Assembly (NCBI RefSeq): GCF_000379985.1 | Contig: NZ_KB904085.1 | Coordinates: forward strand, 48,867-112,866 | DNA from: Streptococcus caballi DSM 19004 | Lineage (GTDB): Bacteria > Bacillota > Bacilli > Lactobacillales > Streptococcaceae | Direction: 5' to 3' | Length of the DNA: 64,000 nucleotides | In this document: one piece after another, positions 54,488 through 64,000 of the stretch | Position numbering within the stretch: position 1 is the first letter of the stretch | How the letters are laid out: each line of letters starts with the position of its first letter | Position numbers and translations under genes: made by a program | The notes under the pieces: generated by a model | The model's database searches: none | Seen by the model: only the letters and a program-made list of their open reading frames with translations | Told to the model about the DNA's origin: nothing

Positions 54488-55566
54488 TATTTATTCAACT
54501 CTTCTAATTTTTGGGTTTGATCGTAAAGAACGAGAGCATCGATGACTTCGTCCAGTTTACCAGATAAAATCGTGTCCAATTTTTGTAAAGTCAGGCCGAT
54601 GCGGTGGTCAGTCACACGATTTTGTGGGAAATTGTAGGTACGGATACGCTCAGAACGATCACCAGTTCCTATAGTTGATTTACGCTCAGCGTCTTGTTCA
54701 TCCTGTGCAATTTGCGCAAAGTGGTCAGCCACACGCGCACGAATAATCTTCATAGCCTTGTCACGATTTTTCTGTTGCGTACGTTCTTCCTGCATTTCAA
54801 CCTTGATTCCTGTCGGAATATGGACCATACGAACAGCTGTCGCAACCTTGTTAACATTTTGTCCGCCAGCTCCAGAAGCATGATAGATATCCACACGAAG
54901 ATCTTTAGGGTCGATTTCGTATTCCACCTCTTCCACTTCTGGCATGACAAGAACAGTAGCCGTCGAGGTATGGACACGGCCCTGACTTTCTGTAACAGGG
55001 ACACGTTGCACACGATGAGCACCAGATTCGTATTTCAATTTAGAGTAAACAGACTGACCAGAAACCATAGCGACCACTTCCTTGATACCGCCGACGCCAT
55101 TGATGGACGACTCCATAACCTCGAACTTCCACCCCTGACTTTCTGCGTATTTTTGGTACATGGTTAACAAGTCGCCTGCAAAAAGCGCTGCTTCATCACC
55201 ACCCGCGGCACCTCGTATTTCCAAGATGATGTTTTTATCATCATTGGGATCCTTTGGTAAAAGCAGAATTTTCAGCTTTTCTTCGTAATCTTCCTTGGCT
55301 GCCTTAGACTCCTTGAGCTCTTCCTTAGCCATTTCTTCCAATTCAGGATCGCCACCAGCGTCTTTAATCATTTCTTCTGCGTCAGCGATGTTTTGGATGA
55401 TTTGCTTGTATTCACGATAAGTCGCCACTGTTTCACGAGTATTGGCCTCCTCGCGCGATAATTCCATAAAGCGCTTAGTATCAGATACCACATCTGGATC
55501 CGACAATAACTCGCCTAATTCTTCATAACGGTCTTCAACCGCCTGCAACTGATCATAGATATTCAT
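54487..55566 (-). CDS. prfA: Peptide chain release factor 1
   Basis: Terminates translation at UAA/UAG. 359 residues; catalytic [10 protein letters not shown] with the GGQ Gln that PrmC methylates, and the anticodon-like [14 protein letters not shown] region. It follows tdk by 39 bases, the standard streptococcal order tdk-prfA-prmC-tsaC-glyA. Confidence 0.96.
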   Translation of the reverse strand: MNIYDQLQAVEDRYEELGELLSDPDVVSDTKRFMELSREEANTRETVATYREYKQIIQNIADAEEMIKDAGGDPELEEMAKEELKESKAAKEDYEEKLKILLLPKDPNDDKNIILEIRGAAGGDEAALFAGDLLTMYQKYAESQGWKFEVMESSINGVGGIKEVVAMVSGQSVYSKLKYESGAHRVQRVPVTESQGRVHTSTATVLVMPEVEEVEYEIDPKDLRVDIYHASGAGGQNVNKVATAVRMVHIPTGIKVEMQEERTQQKNRDKAMKIIRARVADHFAQIAQDEQDAERKSTIGTGDRSERIRTYNFPQNRVTDHRIGLTLQKLDTILSGKLDEVIDALVLYDQTQKLEELNK

Positions 55567-55605
55567 TTTTCTTTTCTCCTTTGTAAAATAGCAGAGCTGC
55601 TTAGA

Positions 55606-56175
55606 TTAGATGTCTGGGTGGAAATAATGCTTACGGCAAACGGGAATGTAAGTTTCGTTACCACCGATTTGAATTTGGTTGCCTTCGTAAATAGGCTTGC
55701 CATTTTCCGTACGCAATACCATGGTTGCCTTTCTAGAACAAAACTGACAAATGGTTTTGATTTCATCAATTTTGTCTGCTAAAAGTAAGAGGTATTTAGA
55801 ACCTTCGAACAATTCATTTTGAAAATCGTTTTTAAGTCCAAAAGCCATGATAGGCACGCCTAATTCATCAACTATGCGTGCAAGATCATAAACATGATTT
55901 TTGGTCAAAAATTGACTCTCATCAATTAAAACACAGTAAGGTTTTTCAGGCATCTTGTCAATATAAGCAAAGACATCCATATCATCCGTAATCGCCACAG
56001 CTTCACGCCGCATCCCAATCCGACTAGAAACGACTCCAAAGCCATCACGCGTATCAAGCGCCGATGTCATGATGACAACAGGCTTGCCCTGCTCTTCATA
56101 ATTATGAGCCACTTTCAAAATTTCAATGGTCTTCCCTGAATTCATGGTCCCATATTTATAGTATAATTGAGCCAA
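55606..56175 (-). CDS. tdk: Thymidine kinase
   Basis: Phosphorylates thymidine for salvage. 189 residues of the type II family: P-loop GTMNSGKT (9-16), catalytic Glu in LIDESQF, and four zinc ligands in CQFCSRKA and CRKHYF. First gene of the minus-strand cluster. Confidence 0.95.
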   Translation of the reverse strand: MAQLYYKYGTMNSGKTIEILKVAHNYEEQGKPVVIMTSALDTRDGFGVVSSRIGMRREAVAITDDMDVFAYIDKMPEKPYCVLIDESQFLTKNHVYDLARIVDELGVPIMAFGLKNDFQNELFEGSKYLLLLADKIDEIKTICQFCSRKATMVLRTENGKPIYEGNQIQIGGNETYIPVCRKHYFHPDI

Positions 56176-56309
56176 AACAGATTACTCCTACCTTTTTCTA
56201 GTATCCTTAACATTTTACCACAAAAGAAGCACTTTGACACTTCATAAATAATGGGCCTTTTATTAATTTTATGATAAAATGAAACTATCAAATCTAAAGG
56301 AGTGTTACT

Positions 56310-56495
56310 ATGCCATTTGTTAAAATCGATTTATTTGAAGGTCGTACCGAGGAGCAAAAGATTGAGCTTGCGCGTGAAGTAACCGAAGTTGTTTCCCGTA
56401 TTGCTAAAGCTCCAAAAGAAGCTATTCATGTCTTCATTAACGATATGCCTGAAGGAACTTACTATCCACATGGTGAAATGAAAAAGAAAAACTAA
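56310..56495 (+). CDS. 4-oxalocrotonate tautomerase family protein
   Basis: 61 residues starting MPFVKIDLFEGRTEEQK; Pro2 becomes the catalytic N-terminal proline after Met removal. Members tautomerise enol/keto acids, but the streptococcal substrate is unknown. RBS AAAGGAG, and a -10 TAAAAT at 56275. Divergent from tdk, as in other streptococci. Confidence 0.9.
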   Translation: MPFVKIDLFEGRTEEQKIELAREVTEVVSRIAKAPKEAIHVFINDMPEGTYYPHGEMKKKN

Positions 56496-56520
56496 AACAA
56501 TGCTTTTAACTCAGTTGCGG

Positions 56521-56554
56521 AATCTCTATCAGATATTTTTGATAGAGATTTTTT
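56521..56554 (+). terminator. Terminator of the tautomerase gene
   Basis: AATCTCTATC and GATAGAGATT pair around 10 bases, then TTTT. Confidence 0.85.
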
Positions 56555-56662
56555 GTGCCTTCGTGGAATTCTAAGTTTTAAGTCTTCTTTTAGTTTTATT
56601 TCAGTCTGCCTTAAGCTAAGATTATTATGCTAGTCCTATCAAAAATAGTGGAGGACATTCCA

Positions 56663-58198
56663 ATGAATTTTATTAAAAGAGCCTGGTTAGCGACCAAGGC
56701 GAAAAAAGGGCGAACGGTCTTGTTGACTTTGGTCACTAGTGCTATTTTGATTTTCGTCTTGGCAGGATTGATCATCAAAAATGCAGCCGACTTGGCAGTC
56801 AAATCAGCCAAGAGTCAGACAGGCTCTTCGGTCAGTCTCCAAATCAATCGTAAATACATGATGTCTCAGATGACACCACCTGATCAAAATTCAAGCAGTG
56901 ACACATCAAGTTCAAGCACTGGTTCAACTAAGAAAGTCTCAACAACAATTCCGCTTTCTCTAGCACAGAAGATAGCTAAGAAAAGTGGCATAGCTTCTTA
57001 TCTCTTCACTGCTACGACGACGGTTACTGCAGGTGATAATATTAGTGCCATTTCAACCAGCAGTAGTTCTAGCTCGTCAAATAATAGTTCAAATCAAAGA
57101 GGCGGCGGTCCACAAATGGTGACAGGTGATTTCACTATTACTGGTGTCAACGAAACGGATAAAGTTAGCGACTTCTCATCAGGTACAAGTAAAATCAGTA
57201 AGGGATCAGGCATTGCATCTAGCACAGAGGATAACAGTGCTGTCATCTCATCAGACTTAGCCAAGGCTAACAACCTTTCAGTTGGGGATAGTTTTACTGT
57301 CAAGGCTACGGTCAATGGGACAGAGACCAGTTACACACTAAAAGTTGTCGGCATTTACAAATCATCTAGCACAGCAACTTCCGCTCAGCTGCAAAATAAT
57401 GCCTCTAACCCTCAAAATAATATCTACACTACTATCAGTACTGCTAATACAATGAAGGGGGAAAGCGACACGCTGGATTCGGCAGTCTTTACCCTTTCTA
57501 ACCCAGCTAAGATGGCTTCTTTCGTCAAAGCGGTTAAAAAGGATATTGATACGGAAAAATATTCAGTCGTATCAAGTGACGAAATTTACCAACAAATGCT
57601 GCAACCGCTCAACAATATCTCTGCGATTGCTAAAAATATTGTCATTCTAGTAGCGGTCGCTGGTAGTGTTATCCTGACCTTGATTATCATCCTCAGCATC
57701 CGTGAGCGTCGCTATGAAATTGGTGTTCTCATGAGTTTGGGCGAACAACGTCTAAAAATTATTGGGCAATTTTTCATGGAACTTTTTATGGTAACCTTGG
57801 TTTCCCTCTGTGTCGCTACTGTCGCCGGGAATTATGTGGGTAACTTACTAGGAAATCAGCTGCTGTCTTCATCAAATAGCCAGCAAGTTAGCCAACAAGG
57901 TGGTCCTGATCAAGGCACACGCAATCAATCTAATCAGTCAAATCAATCGGACAATTCATCATCTAGTAGAAATGCTGATAATAAAGGTCCTCAAGGCAAG
58001 CCAGATGGTGGCAACATAGGAAGCATGATGAGCATGGCTCAGTCATCTAAGGCAGTGGACAAACTTAATATTAAGTTAGGCATCTCTGACCTTGCTAAAT
58101 TAGGCGGTATCGCTCTGCTTATCTCTTTTGTTTCAACCATTCTTGCCAGCATTGGCATTATCCGTATGAAGCCAAAAGACATTTTATCATCAAACTAG
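56663..58198 (+). CDS. FtsX-type ABC transporter permease, MacB/Vex-like
   Basis: A 511-residue permease: one membrane helix (about 18-42), a large extracellular domain (about 43-325), then three C-terminal membrane segments (FtsX core with NIVILVAVAGSVILTLIIIL and SIRERRYEIGVLMSLG). Extracellular parts contain Ser/Asn/Gly-rich runs, and a second Asn/Gln/Ser-rich stretch (NQSNQSNQSDNSSSSR) lies between TM2 and TM3. Layout fits the Vex1/Vex3 or MacB class that moves or senses peptides. RBS GTGGAGGA before ATG 56663. Pairs with the ATPase 10 bases downstream. Confidence 0.85.
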   Translation: MNFIKRAWLATKAKKGRTVLLTLVTSAILIFVLAGLIIKNAADLAVKSAKSQTGSSVSLQINRKYMMSQMTPPDQNSSSDTSSSSTGSTKKVSTTIPLSLAQKIAKKSGIASYLFTATTTVTAGDNISAISTSSSSSSSNNSSNQRGGGPQMVTGDFTITGVNETDKVSDFSSGTSKISKGSGIASSTEDNSAVISSDLAKANNLSVGDSFTVKATVNGTETSYTLKVVGIYKSSSTATSAQLQNNASNPQNNIYTTISTANTMKGESDTLDSAVFTLSNPAKMASFVKAVKKDIDTEKYSVVSSDEIYQQMLQPLNNISAIAKNIVILVAVAGSVILTLIIILSIRERRYEIGVLMSLGEQRLKIIGQFFMELFMVTLVSLCVATVAGNYVGNLLGNQLLSSSNSQQVSQQGGPDQGTRNQSNQSNQSDNSSSSRNADNKGPQGKPDGGNIGSMMSMAQSSKAVDKLNIKLGISDLAKLGGIALLISFVSTILASIGIIRMKPKDILSSN

Positions 58199-58208
58199 GA
58201 GGATTTCT

Positions 58209-58868
58209 ATGACCTTAAAAACACAAAATATCGGCTATTGGTACACAAACAACCCAGACGATTACCTTTTCAAGGATGTCAATTTGGCATTTGACAAAGG
58301 CAAGGTCTATGCTATCTTGGGTCAATCTGGGAGTGGAAAGACGACATTTCTTTCCCTGCTGGCAGGGCTCGATGTCCCCAAGTCTGGACAAATTTTCTTA
58401 GAAGACCAAGATATTAATCTGTCTGGTTTAACAGCCTACCGCAAAAATGCGGTGTCCACCATTTTTCAAGCCTATAATCTCCTAACCTATATGACAGCAA
58501 GGCAAAATGTCAGTACGGCTCTTGAAATCACTGGCAAAACAGCCGACCAGACAGAAATTGAAAACTTATTTGACTTAGTTGGAATTGATAAAAGCTTAAT
58601 TGATAAACCCGTCTTGCAGCTTTCAGGTGGACAACAGCAACGAGTGGCTATTGTCAGAGCATTGGCTACTGAGCACAATATTATCATCGCTGATGAGCCG
58701 ACGGGTAATCTGGACGAAGAGACCACCCAAGATATTGTCCGTATTTTCAAGGATATCGCCCACAAGCAAAATAAAACTGTCATCATTGTCACCCACGAAA
58801 CAGCCGTAGCTGAACAAGCTGACATCATCTTTGAACTGAAAAAGAAACAGTTCAGCCAACTCAAATAG
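58209..58868 (+). CDS. ABC transporter ATP-binding protein, MacB/Vex2-like
   Basis: 219 residues with Walker A GQSGSGKTT (about 37-45), Q-loop FQAYNLL, signature LQLSGGQQQR, Walker B IIADEPTGNLDEET and switch His in VTHE. Partner of the preceding permease; translation starts 10 bases after its stop, with AGGAGG. No two-component system is adjacent, unlike the Bce module. Confidence 0.9.
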   Translation: MTLKTQNIGYWYTNNPDDYLFKDVNLAFDKGKVYAILGQSGSGKTTFLSLLAGLDVPKSGQIFLEDQDINLSGLTAYRKNAVSTIFQAYNLLTYMTARQNVSTALEITGKTADQTEIENLFDLVGIDKSLIDKPVLQLSGGQQQRVAIVRALATEHNIIIADEPTGNLDEETTQDIVRIFKDIAHKQNKTVIIVTHETAVAEQADIIFELKKKQFSQLK

Positions 58869-58887
58869 TGTTTTCCCATAAAAAATA

Positions 58888-58917
58888 CTCCTGCTTCACT
58901 TGAGGCAGGAGCGTTTT
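58888..58917. terminator. Terminator of the Vex-like pair
   Basis: CTCCTGC and GCAGGAG form the stem, followed by CGTTTTTG. Confidence 0.8.
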
Positions 58918-58960
58918 TGTGTCAACAGTTATGAAATCAGTTAGGAAACACATTGTTATT

Positions 58961-59578
58961 TTAGTCTAACAAGTCCGTATCATAAATGGTGAAGTCGGCA
59001 CGGTAGATAATTAGACGTTTGCCATCAACCAGGAGATAAGTCGTATTGGGAATGCCATCAGATGCAGATGTAGACACTTTGCGACCAAAGTAAGTTGCTA
59101 GCGGCGTACCTGTTTGCGAACGAATGAGAATTAACTTGCTGTCACCTGTCACATCATTTTTGACTTGATTGTAAAAACGGTTGATGAAAGGCAGGGAGCG
59201 TTTGTTACTATCCAAATCAACTTTTGAAGCGTATTTTTCCATATAATCGGTCAGTCCATTTTCCGCAAAGATAAGGGTCGACCCCACATGAATAACTTGA
59301 CTGCTGCCCACGCTGATGTCCAAAACAGAAGATTCCTTGCTGACATTGCCCTTGGAATCCGTAATATCAAAACGATCATCGCTTTTGATAGAGATAGACT
59401 TTCCCTTAACCTTATCAATGACCTGAGAATTTTCATCAAATGTTCGGAGAGTTCCAGAAAGGCCGAGAAAGTGTTCCTGACTGGTCTTGAAAAAATTGCT
59501 GACGCTTTGACAGCCTGTCAAGATAAGGGCACTGCTGACAACGATGAAACAAAGGGCTAAAATTTTTTTCTTTTTCAT
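58961..59578 (-). CDS. Lipoprotein, DUF5052 family
   Basis: 205 residues with a lipoprotein signal (KKKKILALCFIVVSSALILTGC, lipobox LTGC with Cys22), then a soluble domain rich in beta strands (LGLSGTLRTFDENSQVIDKV...). Resembles the streptococcal DUF5052 proteins, whose function is unknown. RBS AAAGGAGGT. It stands alone between two plus-strand genes. Confidence 0.8.
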   Translation of the reverse strand: MKKKKILALCFIVVSSALILTGCQSVSNFFKTSQEHFLGLSGTLRTFDENSQVIDKVKGKSISIKSDDRFDITDSKGNVSKESSVLDISVGSSQVIHVGSTLIFAENGLTDYMEKYASKVDLDSNKRSLPFINRFYNQVKNDVTGDSKLILIRSQTGTPLATYFGRKVSTSASDGIPNTTYLLVDGKRLIIYRADFTIYDTDLLD

Positions 59579-59656
59579 AATGACCTCCTTTCCTCCAGTA
59601 TATCATAAAACGCTCAACTTGCTATTTTCAAAGAAAATGTCTATGATTGATTTATG

Positions 59657-60052
59657 ATGAAAGAAGAACATTTTTTAGACTTCCTGCCTTACCGAGCTAG
59701 TTTTTATGACAAAGACTTGAAACTAGTTTATTCTAATAAACAATCAGACGGCTCCTTCTTCCCAGAACCAGAGCCCAAGAAACTGCCGGACTGGATTTGG
59801 CAGGATTTGCAGCTTCAAGAAAGCAAGTCGCTTCATTTCCAACTGCCGACAGAGTCTTTTCAGGATATGATCATCCAATCCTATCAAGCTCTCTATGATG
59901 ATAAGGGAGAATTTCAGGGAGTGTATCACTATATTCAAAACATCAAGCCTCTACTGTCTAGCTATCTCAACGAAACAGGTCAAGCCATCGTTGGTTGGTC
60001 GGATGTCACTTCGGGTGCTTCGATTAAAAATGACCTTTTTGATGAGATATAA
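59657..60052 (+). CDS. Small PAS-like protein
   Basis: 131 residues: HFLDFLPYRASFYDKDLKLV, then YSNKQSDGSFFPEPEP and a later EFQGVYHYIQNIKPL, resembling a PAS-type sensor fold as in DUF438 C-terminal regions. No output domain. The start could also be ATG 59654; neither has a good RBS. Function unknown. Confidence 0.65.
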   Translation: MKEEHFLDFLPYRASFYDKDLKLVYSNKQSDGSFFPEPEPKKLPDWIWQDLQLQESKSLHFQLPTESFQDMIIQSYQALYDDKGEFQGVYHYIQNIKPLLSSYLNETGQAIVGWSDVTSGASIKNDLFDEI

Positions 60053-60075
60053 AAAAAGACCAAAAGGTCTTTTTT
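60052..60075. terminator. Compact bidirectional terminator
   Basis: AAAAAGACC-AAAA-GGTCTTTTT, sitting between the converging PAS-like and SDR genes. Confidence 0.85.
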
Positions 60076-60829
60076 AGTCGCGATAAACAGGTTGAGGCCC
60101 AAATGTCTGTGACACTGGCATGATTTCGATGCGGTTGATATTGACATGCTCAGGTTGGCTGGCAACCCACGAAACGGTATTGGCAATGTCTTCTGATGTA
60201 ATAGCATGGGCTCCTTCATAAAGCTTCTCAGCACGCTCATCATCACCTTTGAAACGAACGTTTGAAAATTCAGTACCTTCACAAAGACCCGGCTCGATGT
60301 TAGTCACACGAATTTTGGTACCAGCCAAATCAGCTCTCAGATTGAGCGAAAATTGTTTAACAAAGGCCTTGCTGGCACCGTAAACGTTGGCACCTGGATA
60401 GGGGATGGTACCAGCAGTTGAACCGAGAGTGATAATCATACCACTATTTCTTTTGACCATTTGTGGCAATAGCTGGCGTGTCAAATAGGTCAACCCGATA
60501 ATATTAGTGTTTATCATGGTTAGCCAGTCTGAAAAGTCAGCTTCATAGGCCTTATCAAGTCCCAGCGCCAGACCAGCATTATTGACTAGTAGGTCAATCT
60601 TTTGCCAATCCTGTGGTAGATTTTCTAGCGCAGCATCTATCTTGTCAGAGACAGACACATCCATCTGTAGAGGATAAACCTTGTCACTACCAAGTGAGCT
60701 AGCCAAGCTCTGCAATTTTTCAAAACGACGGGCACAGGCAATCACCTTGTAACCGTCGGTGACTAATTGTCTGACGATGGCCTGACCAAAACCTGCTGAA
60801 GCTCCTGTAACTAATGCAATTTTTGTCAT
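60074..60829 (-). CDS. SDR-family oxidoreductase, YdfG-like
   Basis: 251 residues of the classical short-chain dehydrogenase family: TGASAGFGQA (8-17) for NADP binding, LVNNAGLALG, catalytic Ser in TLGSTAG, YGASKAFVK. The sequence is closest in style to YdfG (3-hydroxy acid/serine dehydrogenase). Substrate not determined. RBS AGGAGGAAAAG. Confidence 0.88.
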   Translation of the reverse strand: MTKIALVTGASAGFGQAIVRQLVTDGYKVIACARRFEKLQSLASSLGSDKVYPLQMDVSVSDKIDAALENLPQDWQKIDLLVNNAGLALGLDKAYEADFSDWLTMINTNIIGLTYLTRQLLPQMVKRNSGMIITLGSTAGTIPYPGANVYGASKAFVKQFSLNLRADLAGTKIRVTNIEPGLCEGTEFSNVRFKGDDERAEKLYEGAHAITSEDIANTVSWVASQPEHVNINRIEIMPVSQTFGPQPVYRD

Positions 60830-60840
60830 CTTTTCCTCCT

Positions 60841-60881
60841 AAGAATCAAACGCCATACATTTCTGATGGCGTTTGATTCTT
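60841..60881 (-). terminator. Terminator of the relQ-nadK-rluA-pta unit
   Basis: A 16-bp perfect stem (AAGAATCAAACGCCAT) around 9 bases, directly after pta. Confidence 0.85.
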
Positions 60882-60889
60882 AATTTGTC

Positions 60890-61876
60890 TTATTTGGCAT
60901 CAACGGCTTGCGCAGCGGTTATGATGGCTAATTTGTAAATATCTTCTGCACTTGAACCACGTGACAAGTCATTAACAGGTTTATTAAGTCCCTGAAGGAT
61001 AGGGCCTATGGCTTCAAACATCCCCAATCGCTGAGCAATCTTGTAACCAATATTACCTGATTGAAGGTCTGGGAAAATGAAAACATTAGCATGACCTGCC
61101 ACTTCACTGTTTGGTGCCTTGATAGCTGCTGTTTCTGGGACGAAAGCGGCATCAAATTGTAATTCACCATCTAATTTAAGATTGGGTGCCATCTCCTTAG
61201 CAAGTCTGACAGCATCTTGAACTTTTTCGACTTGTGGTGCCTTAGCTGAACCCATGGTTGAGAAGCTTAACATAGCAATTTTCGGATCAATGTCAAAAAT
61301 TGCTGCTGTCTCTGCTGTATTAACTGCAATTTCAGCCAATTCTTGTGAATTTGGATCAATGTTAATCGCACAATCTGCAAAAATATAACGTTCATTGGTA
61401 TTTTCACGATTCATCAAGAATACACCTGATGTACGTGAAGTGCCAGGTTTTGTCTTGATAATTTGTAGAGCTGGACGAACAGTATCAGCTGTTGAATGAT
61501 TGGCCCCTGAAACCATACCGTCTGCCAGCCCCATTTTGACCAACATCACACCAAAATAGTTGACATCACGGAGTAACCGGTCAGCATCTTCTAAACTTGC
61601 TTTACCCTTGCGCAATTCAACAAATTTTTCCTTCATGGCACCCAAGTCAGAATAAGTTTCAGGATTGATTACTTTATAATCTTGATCTGCAAATCCAAGT
61701 CTTGCAAGAGAATCGTGAACATCCTGTTTATCCCCCAAAATAATCGGATCAACGAGACCCTCAAATTTCAAACGGGCAGCTGCGCGAAGAACACGATCAT
61801 CATCTCCCTCAGGAAAGACAATCTTAATATAGTTACTTGCCACCTTTTCTCGCAATGTTCCAAATAAACTACGCAT
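60890..61876 (-). CDS. pta: Phosphate acetyltransferase
   Basis: Acetyl-CoA to acetyl phosphate, the step before AckA in mixed-acid fermentation. 328 residues, the short form without the N-terminal regulatory domain: PEGDDDRVLRAAARL, GMVSGANHSTADTVRPAL and NVFIFPDLQSGNIGYKIAQRL are family boxes. Last gene of its cluster, 9 bases after rluA. Confidence 0.95.
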   Translation of the reverse strand: MRSLFGTLREKVASNYIKIVFPEGDDDRVLRAAARLKFEGLVDPIILGDKQDVHDSLARLGFADQDYKVINPETYSDLGAMKEKFVELRKGKASLEDADRLLRDVNYFGVMLVKMGLADGMVSGANHSTADTVRPALQIIKTKPGTSRTSGVFLMNRENTNERYIFADCAINIDPNSQELAEIAVNTAETAAIFDIDPKIAMLSFSTMGSAKAPQVEKVQDAVRLAKEMAPNLKLDGELQFDAAFVPETAAIKAPNSEVAGHANVFIFPDLQSGNIGYKIAQRLGMFEAIGPILQGLNKPVNDLSRGSSAEDIYKLAIITAAQAVDAK

Positions 61877-61885
61877 AGATAAACC

Positions 61886-62782
61886 TCAATCTAAATTTTT
61901 CTGTAAGTTAATGATAACGCTATCAAAGTCATCTGTCAAGCTTATTTCCTGGTGATTTATTTCACGAGTGAAGGGATCTAAAAAGCGGATAGAATGGCAA
62001 TGTAGAGCCTGTCTCTGGATACCGCAGTCCATTCGCCCGCCATAAAGGTCATCTCCCAGCAGAGGAAAACCAATATGGGAAAAATGAACGCGAATTTGAT
62101 GCGTTCGTCCCGTATGCAGCTGTATATCAATCAAATTAACATCACCATAACGCGCCACAACCTTATAGCTGGTGTGCGCATACTTTCCAGATGGGTGCAC
62201 ACAGCGCGTAATAATGCTATCATTTGGTCTGGCGATGGGGGCAATGATTTCTCCCTCGTCTGGCAGTTTATCCTTACCTGAAACCAAAGCATAGTAACGT
62301 TTCTGGATAGTCTTCTGCTGTAACTGCTTGTCCAATCTAGCATGGGCATAACCATGCTTAGCGAAAAGCATAAGACCACTCGTGTCCTTGTCCAGTCGTG
62401 TTACAATGTGCACTTGCTTATTTGGATAATCTTGCTCCACATAATAATGTTTAACAAAGTTAGCCATGGTATTAGAATGCAAAATGCTGGGAATGCTGGC
62501 ATAACCGTGCGGTTTATTAATGATCAGAAAGTGATCATCCTCATAGACGATGTTGAGGTCATGCTTGATGGGAATCAATGTTTCATGAGATGATTCGTCA
62601 GGAATTTCAATGGTCACCACATCACCGACATCCAATAAATAAATGGCGTTTTGTTCAACACCATTTACCCAAATATTTCCACCTTTAAATTTAACCTTTG
62701 CAAGTAAGGCTTTAGACACATCATGACTTTTCAGGAAAGTTTTAACTTTAGCTCGTCTGTCTGCTGTAAAAGAAAATTTCAC
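61886..62782 (-). CDS. RluA-family 23S/tRNA pseudouridine synthase
   Basis: 298 residues from GTG 62782, which overlaps the nadK stop (GTGA) and has GGAGG nine bases upstream. N-terminal S4-like RNA-binding part ([20 protein letters not shown]), then the catalytic [19 protein letters not shown] with the essential Asp, and [13 protein letters not shown]. The exact target uridines (RluD-, RluC- or YjbO-like) are not determinable here. Confidence 0.9.
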   Translation of the reverse strand: MKFSFTADRRAKVKTFLKSHDVSKALLAKVKFKGGNIWVNGVEQNAIYLLDVGDVVTIEIPDESSHETLIPIKHDLNIVYEDDHFLIINKPHGYASIPSILHSNTMANFVKHYYVEQDYPNKQVHIVTRLDKDTSGLMLFAKHGYAHARLDKQLQQKTIQKRYYALVSGKDKLPDEGEIIAPIARPNDSIITRCVHPSGKYAHTSYKVVARYGDVNLIDIQLHTGRTHQIRVHFSHIGFPLLGDDLYGGRMDCGIQRQALHCHSIRFLDPFTREINHQEISLTDDFDSVIINLQKNLD

Positions 62783-63615
62783 GAATCCTGTCCTCCGATA
62801 AAGGCGTCTTTGACACGCTCCCAAAAACTAGTATGAAAAGGGGTGGCCACGAAGCTAATTTTTTTAGAATCCAAGCAATATTCCACCTTAGCGACATTCT
62901 TGTAATGGATGGTTTTATTGTCAATGGAAAAAGTATAGATCCCCTGACGTTTAGGCACAATCTCAATCTTATCCTTCTTGGGAATAATAATTGAGGAGCC
63001 CAGTGTGCGGTAGACACGATTATTGATACTTGAAATTTCGGTCAATTGTAGAGCTTCCATGGTTGGATGTAGAACAGCACCACCCAGTGATTTATTATAG
63101 CCTGTACTGCCGGTTGGTGTAGAGATAGAAATCCCATCACCACGAAAACGCTCAAACTTGACATGATTGATGATAACATCCGTCACCATAGTTTTTTCGA
63201 TGCGTTTGATTGTGGACTCATTGAGCGCACGCGCCGTGACTTCCTGACCATTTTCCAAGGTGATCTTGATTTTCAAAATAGGATAGGAAACCTTATCCCC
63301 TTTGTCCGCACGAAGATTTTCAATCAGTTTATCAACTTCGAAATCACGATAATCAGTATAAAAACCTAGGTGGCCTGTATGAACTCCGACAAAACGGACA
63401 GTATCAAGATTTTTCTCATACATGTGAAAGGCAGATAAAAGCATGCCGTCACCACCAATAGAAATAACCACATCAGGGTCTTTTTTGGACAGGTAAAAAT
63501 TTCGGTCATCTTTAAAGGCTGCGAAAAGCTTGGAAGCTACGCGTTTGCTTTGGTATTTACCGTTGGCGATGATTGCCACACGTGTTGGTCTATCTGTAAT
63601 ATTCGTCTGTGTCAT
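62779..63615 (-). CDS. nadK: NAD kinase
   Basis: Makes NADP from NAD. 278 residues: [14 protein letters not shown] (GGDG), ARALNEST and [18 protein letters not shown] 63615 preferred (AGGAA upstream); it lies inside the 3' end of relQ. Coupled to both neighbours. Confidence 0.95.
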   Translation of the reverse strand: MTQTNITDRPTRVAIIANGKYQSKRVASKLFAAFKDDRNFYLSKKDPDVVISIGGDGMLLSAFHMYEKNLDTVRFVGVHTGHLGFYTDYRDFEVDKLIENLRADKGDKVSYPILKIKITLENGQEVTARALNESTIKRIEKTMVTDVIINHVKFERFRGDGISISTPTGSTGYNKSLGGAVLHPTMEALQLTEISSINNRVYRTLGSSIIIPKKDKIEIVPKRQGIYTFSIDNKTIHYKNVAKVEYCLDSKKISFVATPFHTSFWERVKDAFIGGQDS

Positions 63616-64000
63616 CACTATTTCCTACACCATCATTTAATTTACGGCTAGCTGGATCAAATAAAAGCTGTGCTTCGCGGATATCTTCACGAATTTTTCG
63701 CATTTCCTCATCCAGCTCAAGCGCAATTTTAGCTGTTGTTTCCAGCCTTTTTTTAATTTCATCAGGAAATTCACCCTGATATTTATAATTAAGTGAATGT
63801 TCAATAGTTGCCCAAAAGTTCATGGCCAGTGTTCTAATCTGAATTTCTGCTAGAACCGTCTTTTGACCATTTATGGTATCAACAGGATACTCAATAATCA
63901 CATGATAGGAACGATAACCACTGGCTTTCATATTATTAATATAATCACGCTCTTGAATGATTGTCATATCGTGACGACTCCTCAAAAGTGCCAGCACATC
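63590..64000 (-). CDS. relQ: Small alarmone synthetase RelQ, 3' part
   Basis: The gene continues beyond the right edge. The 136 visible residues belong to a (p)ppGpp synthetase: [44 protein letters not shown], and the helical C-terminus of the tetrameric RelQ type. No hydrolase, TGS or ACT domain follows, unlike long RelA. Known position: relQ-nadK-rluA-pta in streptococci. Confidence 0.92.
   Translation of the reverse strand, partial: DVLALLRSRHDMTIIQERDYINNMKASGYRSYHVIIEYPVDTINGQKTVLAEIQIRTLAMNFWATIEHSLNYKYQGEFPDEIKKRLETTAKIALELDEEMRKIREDIREAQLLFDPASRKLNDGVGNSDDTDEYYR

Noticed and set aside
54694..55167. 157-residue plus-strand frame inside prfA
   Set aside because: Antisense shadow of a conserved gene; composition is not protein-like.

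Overview
The window is Streptococcus chromosome. Evidence: a XerS-type recombinase next to a site matching the streptococcal/lactococcal dif_SL consensus, separate coaB and coaC genes, a relQ-nadK-rluA-pta cluster, a tdk-prfA-prmC-tsaC-glyA-ndpA-pmp23 cluster, satD/satE homologues of the S. mutans acid-tolerance locus, and a trmFO...bceABRS neighbourhood resembling S. mutans mbrABCD. AT-rich composition and gene content suit the S. bovis/equinus or mutans-like streptococci, but the species cannot be fixed from the sequence alone. No rRNA, tRNA or CRISPR array was seen.

Layout. 1-3260 is an insertion-sequence graveyard: IS3-type end fragments and a broken ISL3-type transposase around an OFA-family MFS transporter gene. 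3279-9141 holds phosphoglucomutase, a pantothenate-type ECF S component with coaC/coaB, and fhs. 9194-17714 is a run of plus-strand genes (DUF1905, a flavoprotein disulfide reductase, cls, a small RNA, asd, dapA, an ATP-cone protein, PAP2 phosphatase, ABC-F). 17765-22940 is eroded accessory DNA: a frameshifted DUF1846 gene, a LysR regulator, a broken cyclophilin-like gene, an intact alpha/beta hydrolase, and fragments resembling a flavodoxin, an integrase and a Rep protein. 23032-32471 is housekeeping (rbgA, rnhB, dprA, topA, satDE, trmFO).

33100-39420 is the most interesting part. A palindrome fitting the BceR-type operator pattern TNACA-N4-TGTAA stands before two tiny membrane-peptide genes, a membrane-anchored erythromycin-esterase-like gene and bceAB, followed by the two-component pair bceRS. 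This looks like one peptide-antibiotic sensing and detoxification module with three parts beyond the usual ABC transporter.

39486-46551 includes a signal peptidase-like gene lacking the usual catalytic lysine, xerS with its dif site at 41234-41264, ffh, ylxM, a GntR regulator and guaA. dif marks the replication terminus: genes left of it are mostly on the plus strand and genes right of it mostly on the minus strand, as expected where forks converge. 46616-64000 carries a heterodimeric ABC exporter, the pmp23-to-tdk cluster, a MacB/Vex-like ABC pair, a lipoprotein, an SDR enzyme and the pta-rluA-nadK-relQ cluster, whose relQ runs off the window end.
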